Positions 1 through 13,862 are shown, counted from the stretch's first letter. The stretch is 64,000 nt of DNA from Protula sp. h YS-2021 (GCA_949752745.1 OX457027.1:88557720-88621719), one strand, 5' to 3'. Notes: a model not told the origin generated them from the sequence alone. A program made the numbers and translations.

Positions 1-1521
1 CCAGTTCACTTGTTTGCTTTATACGAGTACATTGGTGGCAGTGACCTTAAATTTCGATCGCAGCCACGTCATTGTCAAGATGATCGTATCTGCATAAAAA
101 TTAAACATTTTGGTATTCCAGCCTTTCCAATTTTCCAAATGTTACGTAACAAACGCATTTCGTGCTAAGGTTTTGAAACAGTTTTCTTTTGTTTATTGTT
201 TTTTCATGTTCAGTTTCTGCTTTGACAGGTTTTGTGTTGTAAATATCTTTTCTATTTTGTATTTATTTACTTGTTTACTTGTTGTGTTTTAAGCATATGT
301 TTAATCACTGTAGTAGGCGCCACGCCCACTGTCTTCATCATTGGTTCGCTCTTACGTCATTCTTTTATTTTTGTTATCAGTAAAGAGTATCATTTTCAGA
401 AATTATATAGTAAGTATCACAAATTTACAATGCAACATTCCATATGCCAAATTTCGCATGCCACAAGCTAAATTAAGATTACCCATATGCTGACTTTTCC
501 CTACCGTATTTAATGAACATCTTCTATACTATAAATTCTATATTGGCAAAAGTAAATGATTCTAAAGAAACATTCGTTTCAAAAAAGACAAAAACAACCC
601 ATAGACTGTAAAGTGTCATGCACAACATTGCCGAGGGACAGACGGACAGATAGCATATAGGCTCAATATCAACAGTCTCGACCATCTAATTAGTACAGAT
701 ATGCAATATGCAATGTTACAGGGGACTGTGTAGTGCAAAATGGCTTTAGGAGAAAGGTGCCATTAAAGTTGAGTTGCTGATGTCTTTGAGAAGCCAGGTA
801 ACGATTGCTATGATATCGTTGGTACGAGCATATTGTAAAAGAATAATCTGTGTACTACAATTGCTACAAGCATGTGAAATATTTATGTAAATCAATAAAT
901 TTTTATTATATTAATATGTAGTAAAGCAAAGTATGTATGAAAAAATGCACGAAGTGGCGGAAACATTAGGCATCAAAGCCCCCAACATAATATACAGCCA
1001 CATGAGGCCACCTGCATACTGTATAATAAGAAAAATGATCATTGAATATATTAAATTGAATAGTTATTTAAATGGGTACTTAAGAATTCAGAATATCCAG
1101 ACAATCTGTTAGACACTCCTGACAAGCTACTGCAAAATTATACATTATGTTCCCTTAATAACAACTCGTCAAACTAATTAAAAAACGCATACGCATTGAC
1201 AATAACACTATAACAAACGAGTTCAATGATTCAATTTCTAGCTGATTTTATATTCACGGACGCTACAACTTAAAATCTTGGTTTTCGTTAGAGTAAAAAA
1301 ACTTATAAAATTAACAAAACATAGCTAAAATGATAGTCCCCATGCTAAATTCATGGGTAGAAAAATCTTACTTAAAACCAAAATGTTAAATTGTATATTT
1401 TTCCGTCGGCTGGGCACTTCTTAAGAATGCTTGGAGCTTATAAAAACGTTGACCTTTGAACCAGTCCGAGCAGAATTTTACAGCTGACTCCGGACTGTAT
1501 GCCACATATTTATTGATCATC
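1..1521. other. AT-rich sequence, no gene seen
   Basis: Only short open frames without ATG starts or recognisable domains occur here. I see no RNA gene, inverted repeat or tandem array. This is probably host intergenic or intronic DNA. Confidence 0.5.
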
Positions 1522-2992
1522 TGAAATTATTTGATTGATAATTAGCAGAGAAAGAGGTTCATTTGTGTTTTGAAGAGAAATACCCATATACTTAAATAAG
1601 TGGCAGTCAGAAATACAATGTGTGAAGTACAGTTCATCTGTGCAGCTTTGCTCACCCTCGGATAAAGTTACCCATGGGTATATCCCCCTCCCCTTAAGAG
1701 GCAAGGTGTAAACGATCAGTTTCCTCCTGGTCTCCACATATGTAAATATGGAAATGATTCCAAAGTTCTCTGCTTTGGTGATAAAAAAATTTGCAAAATC
1801 GATAGAATTAAAAGTATAGTAATAATACAATTGTGGTTTTCTCTCTTTCCTCGCAACGAGATCCGTGTGACGGTTTTGAATGGGAATGGGATATAAAATC
1901 TGTTTCCGATTCAAAATCTTCACCAGTCGTCTATGATATGAATTTCATGCTAAGTACTGATGTTTATCCTCGTGTGTAACTTTACTAATCTGTTGTTTAT
2001 AGTCACTGATTTTGTTTATGTTATTTTGACCATTCCTGCCTCCATTTTAGATTTACTGCTTCGACATATGTGAAGTATGTGACCTATATGAATCTTGTTG
2101 TCGTTAGATCTTCATTGTTCCTCGCAATTCATAAAGGAAGTAATATTTGATCTTTCAGGTGTTAATTCCACTGATCAAGCACGACAAAGGCGAAAACTGG
2201 GATCAAGAGAAGGAAAGCGCCAAAAGAAAACAAAAGAGAAAAATGAAATTCAAATCATTAATGACTATCACACAATGTAAATTTAAACAGGAATACTAGT
2301 TTGATTCAGTAAAAGGCGTTTCAGTTTCCATTTTGTCAAATACGCTTTTGCATATTCCATAGCAGTACAGTATCCGGTCTGGATTGGATACCAACATGTC
2401 ACCTTTTCAGCGGAGTAGCCGACTGACAAAGGACGTTTTGCCAGAACCTGTACATTCTCTCATGGATATCAAAGTAGGTCCTCTGAGGGGAAAATGTTTA
2501 AAAGACAAGAGCACACCATACACTCAAGCTTTTATCAACCAAAAGAAGATAAATGTTAACTTTAAACAAGGTTCTTATTCATATTAGCAGTTTACTTAGC
2601 TTCTTAAATTTGTAAATTAAAAAATGATTTCCTCTAGCAAGGTATGCGATTATGTTCAAGTTCACTTTGGCGGGCAATTTCACATGTCACCGGGCACACA
2701 GTGCTTGAAATTATCCACTTGTCGACTCTGTGGCTCTGAAAACAAAATTCGCGATTACCTGCAGTCATGAATTTGTAGCCGATTATGGGAAACTGAGTCA
2801 ATAGTCTCTCGAATACGTCTATGTGAAGACTCACTATCCCATAGATATCCTTTTCTATGGTGTTCTTGATATGGTTGAAAACACACATTAAGAGAACCAC
2901 TGAAGGGCTGCGATCGCCGGCTTATGTCAGGCGTGCATGGCGCCTGCAATAAGGAAACAGGACACGGAACAGAAGTCATCGTTGCTCCTCGT
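1522..2992. repeat. Tandem duplication A, copy 1 (1,471-bp unit)
   Basis: This block is repeated immediately downstream with an offset of exactly 1,471 bp. By eye the copies match base for base, and every open frame in copy 1 has a partner shifted by 1,471. The left boundary is at TGAAATTA (1522 and 2993). The copies share no sequence beyond position 4461-4463. No transposon ends or target duplication are visible, so it looks like a recent segmental tandem duplication or an assembly of two haplotypes in series. Confidence 0.9.
2159..2280 (+). other. Possible terminal exon of a host gene (basic C-terminus)
   Basis: A good acceptor (TGATCTTTCAG) precedes an open frame that runs to TAA at 2278-2280. 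The peptide is rich in Arg and Lys (for example RQRRKLGSREGKRQKK). The same exon lies at 3630-3751 in the duplicated copy. No upstream exon is identified and I recognise no family, so this could be chance. Transcript data would decide. Confidence 0.2.
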
Positions 2993-4463
2993 TGAAATTA
3001 TTTGATTGATAATTAGCAGAGAAAGAGGTTCATTTGTGTTTTGAAGAGAAATACCCATATACTTAAATAAGTGGCAGTCAGAAATACAATGTGTGAAGTA
3101 CAGTTCATCTGTGCAGCTTTGCTCACCCTCGGATAAAGTTACCCATGGGTATATCCCCCTCCCCTTAAGAGGCAAGGTGTAAACGATCAGTTTCCTCCTG
3201 GTCTCCACATATGTAAATATGGAAATGATTCCAAAGTTCTCTGCTTTGGTGATAAAAAAATTTGCAAAATCGATAGAATTAAAAGTATAGTAATAATACA
3301 ATTGTGGTTTTCTCTCTTTCCTCGCAACGAGATCCGTGTGACGGTTTTGAATGGGAATGGGATATAAAATCTGTTTCCGATTCAAAATCTTCACCAGTCG
3401 TCTATGATATGAATTTCATGCTAAGTACTGATGTTTATCCTCGTGTGTAACTTTACTAATCTGTTGTTTATAGTCACTGATTTTGTTTATGTTATTTTGA
3501 CCATTCCTGCCTCCATTTTAGATTTACTGCTTCGACATATGTGAAGTATGTGACCTATATGAATCTTGTTGTCGTTAGATCTTCATTGTTCCTCGCAATT
3601 CATAAAGGAAGTAATATTTGATCTTTCAGGTGTTAATTCCACTGATCAAGCACGACAAAGGCGAAAACTGGGATCAAGAGAAGGAAAGCGCCAAAAGAAA
3701 ACAAAAGAGAAAAATGAAATTCAAATCATTAATGACTATCACACAATGTAAATTTAAACAGGAATACTAGTTTGATTCAGTAAAAGGCGTTTCAGTTTCC
3801 ATTTTGTCAAATACGCTTTTGCATATTCCATAGCAGTACAGTATCCGGTCTGGATTGGATACCAACATGTCACCTTTTCAGCGGAGTAGCCGACTGACAA
3901 AGGACGTTTTGCCAGAACCTGTACATTCTCTCATGGATATCAAAGTAGGTCCTCTGAGGGGAAAATGTTTAAAAGACAAGAGCACACCATACACTCAAGC
4001 TTTTATCAACCAAAAGAAGATAAATGTTAACTTTAAACAAGGTTCTTATTCATATTAGCAGTTTACTTAGCTTCTTAAATTTGTAAATTAAAAAATGATT
4101 TCCTCTAGCAAGGTATGCGATTATGTTCAAGTTCACTTTGGCGGGCAATTTCACATGTCACCGGGCACACAGTGCTTGAAATTATCCACTTGTCGACTCT
4201 GTGGCTCTGAAAACAAAATTCGCGATTACCTGCAGTCATGAATTTGTAGCCGATTATGGGAAACTGAGTCAATAGTCTCTCGAATACGTCTATGTGAAGA
4301 CTCACTATCCCATAGATATCCTTTTCTATGGTGTTCTTGATATGGTTGAAAACACACATTAAGAGAACCACTGAAGGGCTGCGATCGCCGGCTTATGTCA
4401 GGCGTGCATGGCGCCTGCAATAAGGAAACAGGACACGGAACAGAAGTCATCGTTGCTCCTCCA
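2993..4463. repeat. Tandem duplication A, copy 2
   Basis: This is the second copy of the 1,471-bp unit. It follows copy 1 without spacer and ends where the sequence changes from CTCCTC into unrelated flank at about 4461-4463. I saw no difference from copy 1, implying a very recent event or an assembly artefact. Confidence 0.9.
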
Positions 4464-5350
4464 TTTTAGCACTGTTTCCAGTGCAGCCGCTCATTTAGGG
4501 ATTTCCACACGACTAGCGGCAGCCGAACTTGCTGAAATCCGTTCATGAGCCCGATTCTCGCTGTGAGACAAGAAAGACGTAATGGCCTGTGTCCGGTTCG
4601 ATTACCTTCTTCGTTGTAGGGCGGATAGTCTTCTCAGACCCCGTCGTAAATATCTACCTCATGTACATCATGTTCATCATTTGTAAACTTCTGAAAGAGG
4701 TTCAAATATTGTGTGAACTATCATTGCAACAGTGGAATTAGTATACCTAATCAATCCAAACTGACATGACACATAAGTGCACTTGATGACTTATTCGAAT
4801 TATTGATGTGGAGAGTTTGACTGTGCATAGATATTAAAAAAAACTGCACAATATAAAGTTTTATTAACCGTTTAGCAATTACTTGCTTTCAACAAAATCC
4901 CACAGAAGGCTCTGTGAATCTTTATCTGCTTGTCCCTCTTGGTACTCATTTCTTCTTCTTCTACGACGGGGTTGATGCTTTTCCCTATCAGTTGCTCTTC
5001 TCAACAGATGGAAAGAAACATATCTATTTTCTTTGAATCTTGTGCTTTTGAAGGATGAGCTAAAGAAACAGTATCTTATCCTGTAGCCGCTCTTTTGTCA
5101 TGCATAACTTTATAGAAATATGTGACTGAAAATTACATAATTTTATTGATATTAGCTACAAAATACATGAAGGACTTGCAATACCGACCCCTTGAATAGC
5201 TAAAACAAGCAAATTTTGAGCAGCAAAGTTGGAGCTCATACAAATTTAGAGCTGCCAATAAGAGCGAAATTTAACAGAATAAAAGCTTGATTTTTATTAA
5301 TAAAATCAAAGCTTTGCAGAACGTAAGTACCATCAACATATCATCGACAG
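4464..5350. other. No gene seen
   Basis: This is host sequence without a convincing open frame, repeat array or RNA gene. Confidence 0.4.
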
Positions 5351-5479
5351 CAGAGTTTGTAGCAGCGGCAGCAGAAGCGGAAAGAGAACCCAAGGATCAG
5401 TATAATTTAAAGACAAATATAGGTTTACAGAAAGTGATCAGAAAACGTAAATTTGGCAGGAAAAAAGGATCTCGTAGAG
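5351..5479 (+). other. Possible internal exon of a host gene
   Basis: An open stretch of 129 bp is bounded by an acceptor-like CATCGACAG and a consensus donor (AGAG followed by GTAAGA at 5480). The peptide begins with an Ala/Glu-rich stretch and ends very basic (RKRKFGRKKGSRR), resembling the basic exon candidate at 2159-2280. Both are on the plus strand and could belong to one gene. No family is recognised. Confidence 0.22.
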
Positions 5480-7674
5480 GTAAGAACTTTGTCGCTATTA
5501 TCTTCAATACGAATTTATTTAATTTTAATATGAAAATAGAATGAACAAGGCATGAAATCTCGATTTATATTTACTGACGTCAATGCAGCTTTGCTGTCCC
5601 TACGCCTATAAACTTTTGGAAATAGACGTTTTTCAACTTCTATGTTCAACTAAAATCCTTCGTTGCTTCGACGTTGGGTGCGACTCCGATCCAACATTAT
5701 TAGAACGTCGCAATGTTTACTGGGTAGGCATATAACAGCCTAGTGACACAGCTCCCTTTTTTGCTGACACAATTGAAAAGAAAATTCCGGTTTTCTGCAG
5801 CTGACATTACAAGAGTTTATTAATTACTTCTTCTAATTAAAACTCACATTAAAGCGTCCATCACAGAGTGATCCTTTCATGAAACCCAAAAATTGTTGAC
5901 TTATACACTTTCATACGTGATATGAAAGCTTCTTGTATAAGATTCCTTGGTAAGTCTAAGTTTGCAGTTATAGAGAATACATACATACCTATATTGCTTG
6001 ATTCAAATAGCACCAAGAAGTTCTCACTATTTCGATCATGGCTTCTATCATTACATGTTATTGTTAAGGCATTTTCTGAAACAAGTTGCATTGCACTGGG
6101 AAAACAGACCTTCAAGCAATCCACTGGCTTTATTGAGGGAAGCACTTTCCTTTGGAAGGGGGGAACACTCACTTAATGGTTGTGTGCATATAACACTTTC
6201 AAAGGGGAAGTTTCAAAAACTATTTTTAAACAAACGTGCAACGTCATAGTTTTGTGCCTTGAACGCGGACTCTCAAACTAAAAAATAATCTCGTTCAGTA
6301 ATTAATATAAATAAATACCTATCTTATAAGCCGAAAGCAGTTACTGAAATCTCAGACTTAAAATAATTGGTATTTCGCGTGGATCCGTGTAGCCCAAATA
6401 TTGCCTCCTTTTCCTGAGTATGTATTCAGAAACAAAATGTTTAACCAACTGCATGGTTACCATGTGAGGCTCTGAAAGAACCCTCTTATGTGAAAAAAGT
6501 AAAGTGCTGAATAAAAATCACCCCTTTTAAATTAAACACGCATGGTAACACACAGTACAGCAAGTATCCCCCCCAAACGTTAAGCGCAGTCTATACTTTA
6601 TTTTTGCTTAAACAGTAGGCAGCGGGGATTTAGTGCATTGACGTATTGAATTTATGTAACGTTATAGCGAAGTGAATCATGCAAGGTTAGGCTTTGCATT
6701 TTTAATTTGATTTGTGTAACAGTACTTTACAGGACAATAATAGAAGAGTGTTATAGCACGAAAAATATGCATTTCGGATACAACTTAGAAGAGACATTCT
6801 AAAAGGAATCTTTATAATCTTCAGACCACATTCAATGACAAGCGAGGAATATTCGGTATGTACGTTTTCGGCTGTTTTGTATGCATTAGGAATGAATAAT
6901 AAATATCATTCCTTAGGAATGAGACTTTTTGAAGTTATATTTTGATATTAACAAATGGTTTTTATGTGAAAATTATTTCTATTGATGTAGCAATATTAGA
7001 ACCTATTGATATCTAACATTCAGCAGCAAATGTCTGTGAATGAAAAATAACGGCATCTGTGTACTTTTCTATTTTGTGCACTTTCATGAGCTCAAAAATT
7101 TTGATTTTATTAATGATGTCAATTTTACATCTCCAAAATTTAATGACGATTTGTTCAATTTTATTCAGTGGAGTTTCTCCCTTGAGATTTTTCAAGTTTT
7201 AAAATTGATGTTTTGATTGTAAAATAATTTTTAATAATCTTAAGTACAATTATTGATAGCGAAACATAAAAAAATGAGACCTGCAAAATATTTCACAACC
7301 TGCTGAATCTGGAAAGCATTGGCACTGACAAAATTCATAAGCAATGTGTTCGTATTACTCAGGGTATTAATAATGCCCTGATCTGTATACTTAATGATCT
7401 TTTTTTTCCATGGGGTGTACATTACGATCAGCTTTAGTACATTACGGTTTGCTAACTTTATTTGAACAGAATGTTCAATTAAAAATGTAGGGAAAAATTT
7501 GCATTTCTCGGTTAACAAAGTAAGGTACCCTTTACCATCTATTATCCTGACAGATCCTTCAACAAAATCTAAACAACCATGGATCCCATTTTGTCTGCAA
7601 TTTAAATTTTGATCAATAACATTATTCACAAAATTTTTGGATGAACAAGTTCAGACCTTTACACACAAAAAACC
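5480..7674. other. No gene seen
   Basis: There are several frames of 60-130 codons, overlapping on both strands, with no recognisable domain. A fragment at about 5640-5720 resembles the dispersed ACGTTG/GACGTT repeat family seen again near 8,680 and 15,900. Confidence 0.4.
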
Positions 7675-7950
7675 TACTTTGAACTCGACAAGCGTTACGG
7701 GATTAAACAGCACGCAGAGATCACGGCGTTGGCTTGTCTGAGTTGCAAACAGTAAAACCCACAATTTAAGTCGTAAAAATTATGCCCAGTGTTCGTAATA
7801 GGGATGTGTTCGAATTGTCCATATTCTTATTGCATGGAAACCAAATTAAGTAAAAGGAAAGCAAGGAAAAAGAGACTGAAATAATTTGCCCGAACTAAGG
7901 CACTCTCCACATTGTGCAGGTTTATCCTGAGACAGGTTTTACGGTATTCA
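7675..7950. repeat. Dispersed repeat with pogo-like MITE relic
   Basis: This region is clearly related to 34,060-34,370: both contain a TTACGGGATTAAACA block followed by a small inverted-repeat element. Here the element spans about 7750-7944, starts CAGTAAAACCC and ends in a mutated GGTTTTACGG followed by TA. The intact relative at 34208-34367 keeps TA on both sides, so this is an older, decayed copy. Confidence 0.5.
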
Positions 7951-9578
7951 TAACAATCAATTTCATACATATCCGGTGATGCCGGATGACATAAGTGTGG
8001 AGGTACTTTGGGGGAGGGGTGACCACGACACATACAACTGTCTAGCTGGTGATTCCAGATCAATATTTTTAATTTTGGTTGGAACGTTGATTAGATGTCG
8101 GATAAGCGAGGTCTATCGGCAGGTAGCTATTTGAACTTCCATAGTCAAACCAAACCCGATGTTGAGACATCTGTTCAACGCTGATGTAATGATACACATT
8201 TACTGGGATATTCTAGTGGAAACTTTGAACGACTGTGTATATATTAGGTAACCACCAAAAAGGTTTCTAAATTTTAAAATTTTAGAATTTAAATCTTTGC
8301 TAAAAGTCAACGTTAAGTCAACGTTAAGGAAATCGGAAATGGCCAAATGCAAGAAAGAAATACAGAAAAAAAGTAATCGTTATTTTCTACCGAATAGCAT
8401 AAATTACAATAGAACCACACCAAATACGATTCAAAACACTTAAAGATTCAGAATTCTGTTGAGAAATCTCTGTTAAAAGTCATGCCAAGTTGCCAGCTGC
8501 ATCAAAACTAAAAGCAACACAGCTTTTGACATGTTATATCCCGGTAAACATGCTGACGTCATGAAAACGTCGATTTGAAGTTGTGTCAGTGCTAGATAAA
8601 GTTAGAACATTGAATCTGATTGTAATTTGGCTTTGACGGGTTACGTCAATAGATCAACGTCTTTGACCTTTGACCTTATCCAACGTTGAATAGACGTTGG
8701 ATAAGGAACGATATGGAGACGGTGATTGTCCCTACAAGAAAAACGCTACCATTACATCTAGTTTTAATGTCACACAGGTCATCGCCTACCCAATGTCTTT
8801 AAAATCCATTGAAGATACACCGCTCTTTGGACGTGACGTTCATTTTCGTTGATGACGTCAAAACAGACAAGAATGTCAGGGTCAAAAACAAAAAAATCAA
8901 CAAAGAGCATAAAAACCCAGTCGTATTAATGCTTGCAGAAGATTGATTTAAGCATGGTACATTCATGGGTAATGACTCGTTGCTTTCAAACTTGAGCAAA
9001 ATCAGGACAAAAAGTGTGGAATATCCAGAAGAGAGCCAGTTTTTTTGTTTCTTTTGAAACATATTCGTGAAAATTGACTTTATGCATAGCCTATGTTACC
9101 CGATGAACTTTGACGGAGTGGTGGCCACTATTCCTTGTGATTATCACCGTCTGGACGGTAATGTGATTAGCATTTTCGCTCGTCTTTTTGTCACTCTTAG
9201 GATAATACTGAAACACTTTTCCGAATGGTACAAATTCAATATAATAAGGGTATTGAAAATCCCGAAGTGTAATAAATTAAAAAAAACCGCAAAGGGGATA
9301 TATCTGGCAAACCAAAGATTCATAATTTTCACTCATTGATAATGTGAATACAACTCAATAGCAAGTGTAGAGGTGTGCATCCCTCAAATAGGGGAGATGA
9401 GCATCTCACCTGAGAAATTTGCTGTGCAATCTTTCCGCAAGATTCAATATATACAGGGTGGTCCGATTTCAGAGGTTACGCTGTATATTGCACACACACG
9501 CAATATTTATTCACTTATCTCAATATAGTACTCAATATAGTATATTGATAGGTATCATAGAAATTTATGTGGGCTTCA
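7951..9578. other. No gene seen; contains a perfect hairpin
   Basis: The only structure I can support is an inverted repeat at 8674-8706, with 13-bp perfect arms (CCTTATCCAACGT and its complement) and a 7-nt loop. It sits in a patch of GACGTT/AACGTC motifs related to those at 15,850-16,030. Confidence 0.45.
8674..8706. repeat. 13-bp-arm hairpin, ACGTTGGAT family
   Basis: The arms CCTTATCCAACGT and ACGTTGGATAAGG are exact reverse complements separated by TGAATAG. Similar ACGTTGGATAGA and GTTGAATAGACGT words recur at 15,850-16,030 and 16,340-16,420, suggesting the ends of a small inverted-repeat family. Confidence 0.5.
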
Positions 9579-9650
9579 GGGTATCCAGACAACTCGCAAC
9601 TGACAACTCGCAACTAAATGAAGGAGTGGACAACTCGCAACTCGTGAAAT
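9579..9650. repeat. GACAACTCGCAACT satellite-like end (left)
   Basis: GGGTATCC is followed by three imperfect copies of a GACAACTCGCAACT word. The reverse complement (AGTTGCGAGTTGTC) recurs in tandem at about 10,402-10,490 and again at 11,454-11,540. The same architecture, GGGTATCC then GACAATTGGGACTG repeats, occurs at 35,541-35,618, so this is probably the terminus of a non-autonomous element with tandemly repeated ends. Confidence 0.45.
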
Positions 9651-9910
9651 CTCCTTAAATACTCGTATCTTATTAATGTCTTATTAATGCAACTCGTGAA
9701 ATCTCCGTAAATACTAATCTCTTATTAATGGATATCAAAATCTAATTTTTGCGAATCCACAACATTCTCTGTGAAATTAACAGCGTCTCTTATTAATGCA
9801 ACTGATGAAATCTCCGTAAATACTCATATCTTATTATTCAAAATCGCGGTGAGAAGCTCACGGATTATCAGATTAAATTTAAATTTGCATAAGACAAAAG
9901 AACTGTGGCA

Positions 9911-10960
9911 GTACGTGATTCCACATCCTTAATCTCTTAAACTTTGATGCAGAGTATGCACGGAGTTATCCGCACAGATTCGTTATCACGGTAAGAATTC
10001 TAGAGTCCGTGCAAGTCCGTCCCACAGTTTCTTCGTGGTATCGGCCATAAGATACGGTGGCGTTCTGTGAATCGCTAAAGCCAAGAGGAGGATCCATGAT
10101 TAAGACGGAGGTAGCAGAGATTGTTTGTTTTGTGGTTCGGAATAGTGGGGTAGTGGACAAAGGTGTGCTTATGGGGGAGAGCGCAGAGACCGTTCAACGG
10201 GGACAGAAGTGGTGCAGGGGAAGGGTATGACAGAGTTTTGTGCCGGGAAAGTGGTGCTGAGTGTACGGGAGGGAAACCGGGCTGAAGAGTTCGAAGGATA
10301 AGTTATAAATAAAATATAAATAAGTTATGAATAAATGTCTTTACATTATTTTCTTAGTTACCCAACCAACCCCCCCCCCCCCCACCCAAAAAAAAACGAG
10401 TTGCGAGTTGTGCACTTTTTCATTTAGTTGCGAGTTGTCCAGTTGCGAGTTGTCCAGTTGCTAGTTTTCTAGTTGCGAGTTGTCGTGGATTCGGACTTCA
10501 GTGGTAAGATTTCAATGTCCATTTTTGCATATAAAATGTTATAATAAATTTCTATGCCACAGTATGTCTCTGCCAAATTTGGCCGCCCTAGTCCTAAGCG
10601 TCTCAGAGGAGTTTGCATGACAAGGTTATGGTGGAAAATCATGTGGAAACAGCTTACGGAATCGTACAAAATTGAAAAAAAGTATGGAGATTGAAAATCC
10701 CCAAGTGCAATTAAAAGGCACTGAAACATTCTGTACTAATTGACGAGTTGTCCACATTGTACATGCTTGTTCGGAGGCAGGTGAATTCGAAACTCGAAAA
10801 CGGCAACAATTCTCAGCTTATTTTTCAACTGCAGCACCCATATGAAATAACATTTGGGCTAACAGTTTGCGGTTTATATATATCATAGGAATACAAACTT
10901 TTAGACTTGACTTTGATAGGTAAAGGGTAAACATAAAAAATTACAGTTCTCTCAGAACCC
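9911..10960. repeat. Tandem duplication B, copy 1 (1,050 bp)
   Basis: The unit begins GTACGTGATTCC and ends in AGAACCC. It is followed directly by a second copy that matches except for two extra C bases in a poly-C run. It includes an AGTTGCGAGTTGTCC tandem block near its middle. No coding sequence is recognised. Confidence 0.9.
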
Positions 10961-12012
10961 GTACGTGATTCCACATCCTTAATCTCTTAAACTTTGATGC
11001 AGAGTATGCACGGAGTTATCCGCACAGATTCGTTATCACGGTAAGAATTCTAGAGTCCGTGCAAGTCCGTCCCACAGTTTCTTCGTGGTATCGGCCATAA
11101 GATACGGTGGCGTTCTGTGAATCGCTAAAGCCAAGAGGAGGATCCATGATTAAGACGGAGGTAGCAGAGATTGTTTGTTTTGTGGTTCGGAATAGTGGGG
11201 TAGTGGACAAAGGTGTGCTTATGGGGGAGAGCGCAGAGACCGTTCAACGGGGACAGAAGTGGTGCAGGGGAAGGGTATGACAGAGTTTTGTGCCGGGAAA
11301 GTGGTGCTGAGTGTACGGGAGGGAAACCGGGCTGAAGAGTTCGAAGGATAAGTTATAAATAAAATATAAATAAGTTATGAATAAATGTCTTTACATTATT
11401 TTCTTAGTTACCCAACCAACCCCCCCCCCCCCCCCACCCAAAAAAAAACGAGTTGCGAGTTGTGCACTTTTTCATTTAGTTGCGAGTTGTCCAGTTGCGA
11501 GTTGTCCAGTTGCTAGTTTTCTAGTTGCGAGTTGTCGTGGATTCGGACTTCAGTGGTAAGATTTCAATGTCCATTTTTGCATATAAAATGTTATAATAAA
11601 TTTCTATGCCACAGTATGTCTCTGCCAAATTTGGCCGCCCTAGTCCTAAGCGTCTCAGAGGAGTTTGCATGACAAGGTTATGGTGGAAAATCATGTGGAA
11701 ACAGCTTACGGAATCGTACAAAATTGAAAAAAAGTATGGAGATTGAAAATCCCCAAGTGCAATTAAAAGGCACTGAAACATTCTGTACTAATTGACGAGT
11801 TGTCCACATTGTACATGCTTGTTCGGAGGCAGGTGAATTCGAAACTCGAAAACGGCAACAATTCTCAGCTTATTTTTCAACTGCAGCACCCATATGAAAT
11901 AACATTTGGGCTAACAGTTTGCGGTTTATATATATCATAGGAATACAAACTTTTAGACTTGACTTTGATAGGTAAAGGGTAAACATAAAAAATTACAGTT
12001 CTCTCAGAACCC
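10961..12012. repeat. Tandem duplication B, copy 2 (1,052 bp)
   Basis: This second copy of the unit starts at GTACGTGATTCC and ends just before GTTAGAGATAG. The only difference I saw from copy 1 is the poly-C length near 11,421-11,436. Together with duplication A this makes two near-exact tandem duplications within 12 kb. Confidence 0.9.
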
Positions 12013-12480
12013 GTTAGAGATAGAGTGATTTTGAGCTCATTTTCGATTTCCAACCGGTATACGCAGTTACATAAGGAATCACTCTGTTCTGGACCGTGAC
12101 AACGTAAAAGTCACGTGACAACCCGGGAAGTTGTTAGACGTAGAGTGATTTTGACCTGATTTTCGAACTCCAACCCCAGTACGGAGTTACACAAAGGATA
12201 ACTTGATGATTTGAAGTTCTATCTTCAGTGTCACACCACCTGTGTTGTCTCGAAAAACGCTAAAAGATAAAGCGACCCCCTCCCCCTCCCCCCATTTATG
12301 GACTCCATCAGGTTCATAAGTTACACCAGGTGAAAGATGTTTTTTACCAAGAATTTTCAAGACCACAGTTCATGCAATCTGTGTTATCTCGGAAACCGTC
12401 AAAGATACAGTTATTGTCGCCAAATTTTCGGACTAGTCCATAAGTTACATTAGGGATAGCTGCTTTTTTAACGTTGACTT
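12013..12480. repeat. Degenerate tandem repeat, about 130-bp period
   Basis: Three to four diverged copies share a plan: GTTAGA-GTAGAGTGATTTTGA, then CTCCAACC, then an AGTTACA-AAGGAT element. Copies start near 12,013, 12,133, 12,255 and 12,390. No coding content is seen. Confidence 0.45.
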
Positions 12481-13756
12481 AGAATTTCAGGGTTAAAGAT
12501 CACGTGACCTGTATTATATCGGAATTCAACGGATACGTGAAAAATCAGTTTTAGTTCGCAACAATGGCTTTGAAAGTTGCAGTTCAATTCAAATGCTAAA
12601 TCCAGTTGATGTGCTGATTTCTATATTAAGTGGCCTATTTTTTTAGCAGTGGTGGAAACTAATTGCAATAGAGGAACATAACAAAAATTCCAGAATATTT
12701 TTTCGACAGAATACGGGTACTTGTGGGTACTACTGATAAATTCAAGCGACATGATTCCTTTCATATGTCGCATTGAAGGTGAGAAATTGTACGCTATGGA
12801 CGCGCACAAAACGGCAGAATTCCGGCATTTCAACCCTAACCTTTGGTCAGTAGTTTAAAGGTGGAGGGGGGGGGGGGTGGAATGGGCATCCCTCGTACCA
12901 TGCGCTGGCATGTAGCATCGTTCAACATGGATCTGACGAGGGACTAAGCTTTGACCCTCGCATTTCAACCCCCCCCCCCCCCCCGCCCAGCTCCTCACAC
13001 CCGACTCCATCAGTTGTTTCTACACACGCCTGGCAATTTCAAGTGTTTTATGGAAGTACGAGAGAAGCAACATCTCCAAAAGGATCCAACAGAAAATTTT
13101 GGAATAATTCAAAACTAGATAGATGTTCCAAGAGCAGCTATAAGGGACCTTCGAGCAGTTTTGACTTTCGACATTTCCGGACTCCTTCCCCTATACGGGT
13201 TACTGGAAAAGAAAAAAAGTTAACGTGACTGTACGTGCCTGTCTTCTGTCATGCCTAAATGTTTCAGTGCGCAAAAGCCAAATTTTATCTAAGTTATAAA
13301 TAGTTCAAACAAAATAGAGATTCCCTTTCCTACGAAACAGAGCTGAATAAGCAGTTACAAAAAACGTACAGAATTTTAAGTCAACAATGCATGAATAAAA
13401 ATGTTAACAATGGTCTAGACACCATAGTGCTTTTATCCACACTTTTTTAACTTTCCCCACCCCCCCCCCCCCCGTGAAAACTGAGCTTCCCGAAAGTAAA
13501 AAAAAAAAGTTATTGCCGAATGCTGGTTCTAAACTAGAGAAAAACGGTTATGATTTTACATTTCATTTCATTTTTGAGAGGAAACAGGGGTTGGTTGAAA
13601 TGTAATTTATCCCTAATTTTATCAACAGTTGTAGCAATTTACTTTCAGTAAATTTTGCGGCTGTTTTTTTAAATTGTTTGCTTCGTTTTGCCATCTTTCT
13701 TTTCACTTAATGTGTCATTTCATTGGCTATGACGACTTTCAAATAACAAAGTAGCC
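12481..13756. other. No gene seen
   Basis: The region has G and C homopolymer runs (near 12,866, 12,969 and 13,458) and short frames without recognisable domains. Confidence 0.4.

Positions 13757-13862
<106 letters not shown>

Noticed and set aside
1510..1923. 137-codon minus-strand frame repeated at 2927-3394
   Set aside because: It is duplicated only as part of the tandem duplication. No recognisable domain, and it conflicts with the exon candidate on the other strand.
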